A DNA stretch of 64,000 nucleotides from Solirubrobacterales bacterium (GTDB lineage: Bacteria > Actinomycetota > Thermoleophilia > Solirubrobacterales > Solirubrobacteraceae): contig PKXY01000028.1 in the NCBI GenBank assembly GCA_003132505.1, positions 76,291-140,290 of the forward strand, read 5' to 3'. A program made the position numbers and the translations under genes. The notes beneath the pieces are model-generated. The model was given only the letters and a program-made list of their open reading frames with translations, was not told the origin of the DNA and ran no database searches. Shown here in pieces: positions 58,916 to 64,000 of this stretch. The number at the start of each line of letters is the position of its first letter. The first letter of the stretch is position 1.

Positions 58916-60541
58916 TCAGCCGCGCCGTCGCACCACGACCGCCGCAGCGCACCGCAGCGACCACTTAGCAGCCCCTCGGGCGCGCCGCGACCTGCAAGCC
59001 GCGCGGCGCGTGACGGTCCGCACGACCGTATTGCAGACCCTGCCGTGCTTCCCGCGCGCGGCGCGTTTACACGCGCGAGCGCTCGAGTGAGACACGACCG
59101 TCCTCGTGCAGCGCCGCACCTCGACGCGGCCGGGCCTGTGACGCACGCGCCCACAGCGCATCGTCGAGCGCCGTGGCGAGTGCGCGGCTGAGGCTCCCGC
59201 AGTCCTGCCCGCCCGCGCCGTCACGTCAACCTGCCTGCTCACCGAGCCGGTGTCGCCGAAGCTGTCTGTCACGCTCAGCGTCACCGTGTACACGCCAGCT
59301 GCGGCAAAGGTGTGGGTCACGCTCTGCCCGTCGGAGCTCTGACCATCGCCAAAGCTCCAGGCGTAGCTGTTCACTGCCGCGTTCGTGCCCGGAGCCCCTA
59401 CGAAGCTGAGCCGTGCCCCAGCGAAGGCGGACGCCGGAGCGTTGAAGCCGGGGACAGGCGAAGCGCTCAGCGCGCAGGCCCCGGTGGCGTTGCTCCACGC
59501 ACCCTGCAAGTAGTAATTCGCGCCGTTGATCGCCTGGTTCCACAGCGTGCCGGCGGACGCGTCGCCACCCAGGACCGGCAGGAACGAGTCGGGGCTCCAG
59601 GTGACGCCGTTGCAGAGGTCGGCAATCTCGTCGCCCGCGCTGTCATACCAGGCGTTCAGCAGCGGATCGCTGATCGTCTCGAGCATTTCGTGGCCCAGCG
59701 ATTTCAGCGCCACATCGCCGAAGCCGGAGTCGCCGCTCGGCGTCTGGACCAGCGGGTTGCCGTCGTCCTGACAGCCCTTCGCAGCGCTCGCCGATCCTAG
59801 CTCGGTGAACGGGATCTCGATGTAGAGCAGCGGCGAGCTGCCGTCGCTCGCATAGGAGTGGAGGCTGCAGTACGCGTTGTTCGAGCACTGATCGCCGCCG
59901 TCCAGGCACGTCACGACGCTGTCGGGCGTGAGCACGACGAACAACGATCCCAGTCCGCTGGCCAGGGAGTGACTGGCCACGAAACCCTCCAGCTCGCCGG
60001 TGATTTGCGAGTCGGTCAGGCAGGTAGGCGCGGTGGGTGTCGTCTCGCCGCAGCCACCGCTCGTCGGGTAGGGATCGCTGTCGAGGTAGCTGCCGCCGAA
60101 GCTCTGAGCGTATTGCGCGCTGCCGGCGGCATCCGTGTACTGAGCGGCGACGGAGAAGACGTTGTCGTTGCTGCCGCTGGCGTCCGCCACGTTTGAGAGG
60201 AAGCCACCGACGAGGCTTTCCGTGCTCGAGTCGAACACATGATCGGGGTCCCAGAAGATCGCGTAGGTGGTGACCCCGTGGAGCACTGGCCCACCGTGGT
60301 AGACGATCCCCTGGTCGGGCCCGAGCAGCGGGCCCATCAGCACGCGCGAAGCTGTCGGCGCCTCAGGAACGCTCGGAGTGAGCGGCTGCACTCCGAGCCG
60401 CCCACCACCACCGCCGGAGACGATCGCCGCCCCCGCCGCCGGTACGCAGGCGAGCAACGCGAACGCGACCAGGGCGCCGAGCGCCCCTCGCAGCGCGCGT
60501 GCGCCTCGCAAGCTCGGTAACGTGAACGCCCGGCGTACCAC
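58916..60541 (-). CDS. Secreted PKD-domain protein with basic Cys-rich tail
   Basis: Signal peptide; YAIFWDPDHVF; LGHEMLETISDPLLNAWYDSAGDEIADLC; PKD SYAWSFGDGQSSDGQSVTHTFAAAGVYTVTLSVTD; about 90-aa Arg-rich tail with 6 Cys. Confidence 0.85.
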   Translation of the reverse strand: MVRRAFTLPSLRGARALRGALGALVAFALLACVPAAGAAIVSGGGGGRLGVQPLTPSVPEAPTASRVLMGPLLGPDQGIVYHGGPVLHGVTTYAIFWDPDHVFDSSTESLVGGFLSNVADASGSNDNVFSVAAQYTDAAGSAQYAQSFGGSYLDSDPYPTSGGCGETTPTAPTCLTDSQITGELEGFVASHSLASGLGSLFVVLTPDSVVTCLDGGDQCSNNAYCSLHSYASDGSSPLLYIEIPFTELGSASAAKGCQDDGNPLVQTPSGDSGFGDVALKSLGHEMLETISDPLLNAWYDSAGDEIADLCNGVTWSPDSFLPVLGGDASAGTLWNQAINGANYYLQGAWSNATGACALSASPVPGFNAPASAFAGARLSFVGAPGTNAAVNSYAWSFGDGQSSDGQSVTHTFAAAGVYTVTLSVTDSFGDTGSVSRQVDVTARAGRTAGASAAHSPRRSTMRCGRVRHRPGRVEVRRCTRTVVSHSSARACKRAARGKHGRVCNTVVRTVTRRAACRSRRARGAAKWSLRCAAAVVVRRRG

Positions 60542-60652
60542 TCACCCTTGTGATCGGGGATACACCTTCGCCGCCACATCGAACATTCGTCGAGCCAGCG
60601 AGCGGCGGCGCACGCCAAACCACCGCGTCCCGGCGACTACGCTGTGCATCGC

Positions 60653-60726
<74 letters not shown>

Positions 60727-60765
60727 TCAAAACCGCGCTGTCTCTCCTGGGCGACGGCCGGTCGT

Positions 60766-61125
60766 CTACGGCAGGCCTTGGATGATTTCGAGGAGTTCGG
60801 CGCGGTTGTATCCGTTTTGGCGTGCGAGTTGGACGAGTTCGATTGCTTTGGCGATGACGGTGCCCCGTTCCGCTGTGCCGGCGACCCGGATGGCGTGGCC
60901 GCGGCGGAACTCGAGGAGCTCTTCGTCGCGGAGTAGTCGGAGGGCGCGCAGGACGGTGTTGGTGTTGACGCCCATCACGGCGGCGAAGTCGCGTGCTGGG
61001 GGTAGGCGCTCGCCGGGTTTTGCTTCGCCGTCGGCGATCGCGCGTCGGATTTGTGCGGCGACTTGGTCGTGTAGAAGGGTGGGGTCTGAGCGGTCGATCT
61101 TGACATCCATCATGGTGCTAGTCAT
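60766..61125 (-). CDS. GntR-family regulator (short, YtrA-like)
   Basis: LLHDQVAAQIRRAIADGEAKPGERLPPARDFAAVMGVNTNTVLRALRLLRDEELLEFRRGHAIRV, short C-terminal helical region. Confidence 0.9.
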   Translation of the reverse strand: MTSTMMDVKIDRSDPTLLHDQVAAQIRRAIADGEAKPGERLPPARDFAAVMGVNTNTVLRALRLLRDEELLEFRRGHAIRVAGTAERGTVIAKAIELVQLARQNGYNRAELLEIIQGLP

Positions 61126-61135
61126 AGTAGCGCCT

Positions 61136-61807
61136 ATGAGGTCTGTGTGGGCTGCTCGTATTCGCTTTGGAGTGATCGACGACGCGCGTTCGCACCAGCA
61201 TCGGCGTCGCCGCCGGGCCTGCGTGGCGCTCGGCGCGGTCGTCCTCGCCGCGGTATGCGCCTACGTCGTGTTCGGCGGCGGTGGCGGTGGTGCGCGCTCT
61301 CCGGTGCCGTTTCAGGGTGCGGTGACCGGCGGCTTGCCGTCGTCCCCTGCCGGCGGCGCGCCGAGCTCGAGCTCGCTGGTGCCCGGCGCTTCGGTTAAGG
61401 AGATAAGCGCAACGGGTGGCTCCTACAGCGGCGCGCAGCTGCTCAAGTTCGCGCAGTGTGCGCGCGCGAACGGCGACCCCAACTTCCCCGACCCGACCTC
61501 GCAGGGCGCGTTCGTCGGGATCGTCCCGGGCTCGTCGGAGATCATGAGCGCGCAGCAGAACTGCGACAAGGACCTGCCCCACGCCACGCCCAGCCTCGCC
61601 CAGCAGCAGCTGTTCGTCAAAAAGGCGGTCGTCTACGCGCAGTGCATGCTCAGCCACGGCGTGCTCGACTTCCCCGACCCGACGAGCGGCGGCGACCTGG
61701 AGCTCAACTGGCGCCCTGGCACCGACCTCGACCCCTCATCACCGATCTTCCTGCGCGCGACCCGGACATGCACCAAGCCGCACGGCGCGCTACCAGGCGG
61801 ACTGTGA
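61136..61807 (+). CDS. Membrane-anchored secreted protein with two AQC...FPDPTS repeats
   Basis: N-terminal TM; LLKFAQCARANGDPNFPDPTSQGAFV and AVVYAQCMLSHGVLDFPDPTSGGDLEL. Track start 60782 is antisense to gntR; ATG 61136 preferred. Confidence 0.75.
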   Translation: MRSVWAARIRFGVIDDARSHQHRRRRRACVALGAVVLAAVCAYVVFGGGGGGARSPVPFQGAVTGGLPSSPAGGAPSSSSLVPGASVKEISATGGSYSGAQLLKFAQCARANGDPNFPDPTSQGAFVGIVPGSSEIMSAQQNCDKDLPHATPSLAQQQLFVKKAVVYAQCMLSHGVLDFPDPTSGGDLELNWRPGTDLDPSSPIFLRATRTCTKPHGALPGGL

Positions 61808-61869
61808 TGAGCGCCACGCCTGCAGCGGGAAAGACATTGAGCCCGTGAGCGCCGAGGGCGGCGCCTCAG

Positions 61870-62988
61870 GTGCTTCAACGGCCGAGCCGGGCGGCTGATC
61901 GCGGCTTGCGCTTCACGCGTCGTCGCCTTGCTGTCGTCGCGGCGCTGATCGTGGTTGTCGCGGTGGTGGTTGTCGCGTTCGCTGATCCGTTTGGCAGTGG
62001 CGGCGCCGGCGGCGGCGAGGTGAACGATGGCGGCACGAGCCTTCAGGCGATCACGCGCGGGGCGCTTTCCTCGCAGACGGAGACCTCAGGCACGCTCGGC
62101 TTCGCCGGCAGCTACTCGGTGATCAACGGCGCGTCGGGAACGTTGACCTGGCTGCCGTCGGTCGGTCAGATCATCCCCGAGGGCGGCGTGCTCTACCGCG
62201 TGGACGGGGCGCCGGTGATCCTGCTCAGCGGCAAGGTGCCGTTCTATCGCGCGCTGTCGGACGGGATGAGCGGCGCGGATGTCGAGCAGCTGAACCGCGA
62301 CCTCGTCGGGCTGGGTTACGCGACGAGCGCGGAGCTGAGCCCGACGTCGGACGATTTCAGCGGCGCGACGGTTGACGCGCTGGAGTCGCTCCAGGACCAC
62401 CTCGGCGTGACCGAGACGGGGACGCTCGCGCTCGGGCAGGCGGTCTTTCTGCCGGTACAGCGTCTGCGGATCACGAACGTCGCGGGAACGCTCGGCGGGG
62501 GCGCGGGGCAAGGCGCGCCGCTGTTGACGGGCAGCTCGGCTCGGCGTGTCGTCTCGATCGAGCTCGACGCGGCGGAGCAGACCGATGTCGCGGTCGGTGA
62601 CCGGGTGACGATCACGCTGCCTGACAACGCGAACACGCCGGGCGTTGTGACGTCGATCGGGACTGTCGCGAGCGCCAGCCAGAACGGCGGCTCGCCGACA
62701 GTACCGGTGTCGGTCCGCCCGCTCGATCCTTCGGCAACCGGTTCGATCGACCAGGCGCCGGTCGATGTCGCGATCACGACTGGGAGTGTTAACAATGCGC
62801 TGGTCGTGCCGGTCGATGCGCTGCTCGCGCTTTCGGGGGGCGGTTATGCGGTCGAGGAGGTCTCGCCCGCTGGGCGCCACCAGCTCGTCGGTGTCTCGCT
62901 CGGCCTGTTCGACGACGCGAGCGGGATGGTCCAGGTGGGCGGTCCCGGGCTTGCGGTCGGGCAGCGCGTCGTGGTGCCGTCGCTGTGA
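61870..62988 (+). CDS. Efflux adaptor-like protein with peptidoglycan-binding domain
   Basis: One [22 protein letters not shown]...[24 protein letters not shown] (PG_binding_1); MacA-like C-terminal barrel. Confidence 0.82.
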   Translation: MLQRPSRAADRGLRFTRRRLAVVAALIVVVAVVVVAFADPFGSGGAGGGEVNDGGTSLQAITRGALSSQTETSGTLGFAGSYSVINGASGTLTWLPSVGQIIPEGGVLYRVDGAPVILLSGKVPFYRALSDGMSGADVEQLNRDLVGLGYATSAELSPTSDDFSGATVDALESLQDHLGVTETGTLALGQAVFLPVQRLRITNVAGTLGGGAGQGAPLLTGSSARRVVSIELDAAEQTDVAVGDRVTITLPDNANTPGVVTSIGTVASASQNGGSPTVPVSVRPLDPSATGSIDQAPVDVAITTGSVNNALVVPVDALLALSGGGYAVEEVSPAGRHQLVGVSLGLFDDASGMVQVGGPGLAVGQRVVVPSL

Positions 62989-63767
62989 GCCCCGCAGGCG
63001 CTGCACCCTCACGCGGTGTCGCGCCGCGTGCGGCAGGCTCCTCATCGCCGATGGCCGAGCGTGCCGATTGGCACGCGGTGGAGTCGCCGGTGCTCGAGCT
63101 CGAAGGCGTGAGCAAGGTCTACATGACCGAGCCCCCGGTGACCGCACTCGATCAGGTCAGCTTCAGCGTCGGCGCGGGCGAGCTGCTAGCTGTGGTCGGC
63201 CCGTCGGGCTCGGGCAAGTCGACGCTGCTGCACCTGATCGGGACGCTCGACCGGCCGAGCAGCGGCACCGTGCGGATCGATGGTGTCGATGTCGGCGGCC
63301 TCGATGATCGAGAGCTTGCGGCGTTGCGCGCGACGCGGATCGGTTTCGTCTTCCAGCAGTTCTTCCTCGCCGAGCACGAGAGCGCGCTCGAGAACGTCGC
63401 CGATGGGCTGCTCTATGCCGGCGTCGAGCCCGTGGAGCGGCGCGCGGCCGCCGCTAGCGCGCTGGCGCGCGTCGGGCTGGGCCCGCGAGCTGGCTTTCGC
63501 CCGACCCAGCTCTCAGGTGGTGAGCGCCAGCGTGTCGCGATTGCTCGCGCGCTCGTCGGTTCGCCGGCGATTGTGCTCGCCGATGAACCGACCGGGAACC
63601 TCGACAGCGCTTCGGGCGCCGGGGTGCTTGAGCTGCTCGAAGCACTCAACAAAGACGGTGCGACGATCGTTGTCATCACGCATGATCGGGAGATCGCGGC
63701 CAGGCTGCCGCGGCGGATCGAGATGCTCGACGGCCGCGTCGTCGCCGACACAACGCGGGCGCGGTGA
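62985..63767 (+). CDS. ABC transporter ATP-binding protein (MacB/LolD-like)
   Basis: [25 protein letters not shown] Walker [37 protein letters not shown] overlap with adaptor gene. Confidence 0.95.
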   Translation: MSPAGAAPSRGVAPRAAGSSSPMAERADWHAVESPVLELEGVSKVYMTEPPVTALDQVSFSVGAGELLAVVGPSGSGKSTLLHLIGTLDRPSSGTVRIDGVDVGGLDDRELAALRATRIGFVFQQFFLAEHESALENVADGLLYAGVEPVERRAAAASALARVGLGPRAGFRPTQLSGGERQRVAIARALVGSPAIVLADEPTGNLDSASGAGVLELLEALNKDGATIVVITHDREIAARLPRRIEMLDGRVVADTTRAR

Positions 63768-64000
63768 GCGCCGCAAGCGCGAGCCCGCGTGGTGCCGCCA
63801 CGCGCGGCACAGGCACCCAGGCCGTGCTGGCGCCGTCGAAGCTGCGGTTCGGCGATCTCGCGCGGCTCGCGAGCGTCGGCCTTCGGACGCGGCGGGTGCG
63901 CGCGGCGCTGTCAGCGCTCGGGATCGCGATCGGCGTCGCGGCGATCGTCGCGGTGCTCGGCCTCTCGGCATCTTCGCAGGCCGGGCTCTTGTCGGAGATC
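63764..64000 (+). CDS. MacB-like ABC transporter permease (partial, runs off right edge)
   Basis: Manual translation from GTG 63764: [83 protein letters not shown] overlap with the ATPase gene. Confidence 0.85.
   Translation, partial: MSAASASPRGAATRGTGTQAVLAPSKLRFGDLARLASVGLRTRRVRAALSALGIAIGVAAIVAVLGLSASSQAGLLSEI

Overview
High-GC actinobacterial chromosome segment; gene content suggests Thermoleophilia/Solirubrobacterales, which is inference only. It is densely coding and mostly housekeeping. Recognisable blocks, left to right: (i) partial secreted protein, VOC pseudogene, RNase D, HK/RR two-component pair and a GT39-like glycosyltransferase; (ii) type IV pilus locus with three paralogous pilins, prepilin peptidase and pilM-N-O plus a PilP-position gene; (iii) aroC, aroK-aroB fusion, aroQ, pepP, then a membrane-protein insert, then efp, nusB, xseB-like; (iv) polyprenyl synthase, dxs, tlyA, nadK, recN; (v) threonine ammonia-lyase, hybrid kinase, aldo/keto reductase, steA-like gene, GT4-like gene, pyrG, M20 peptidase, DUF3866, xerD, deoB, mutM, glutaredoxin; (vi) second hybrid kinase, recO, dgt, dnaG, ECF sigma/anti-sigma; (vii) accessory right end: beta-propeller, SOS-box-preceded HTH/HNH protein abutting tRNA-Asn, second GT39, PKD protein, tRNA-Met/Ile2, and a GntR / repeated-Cys secreted protein / peptidoglycan-binding adaptor / MacB-like ABC cluster running off the window. 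No CRISPR array, IS element, prophage or rRNA was seen. The most interesting items are the SOS-box/HNH/tRNA arrangement, the FPDP-repeat efflux cluster, the three-pilin locus, two degraded VOC genes, a decayed tandem duplication after a small Zn protein, and repeated convergent 3' overlaps.
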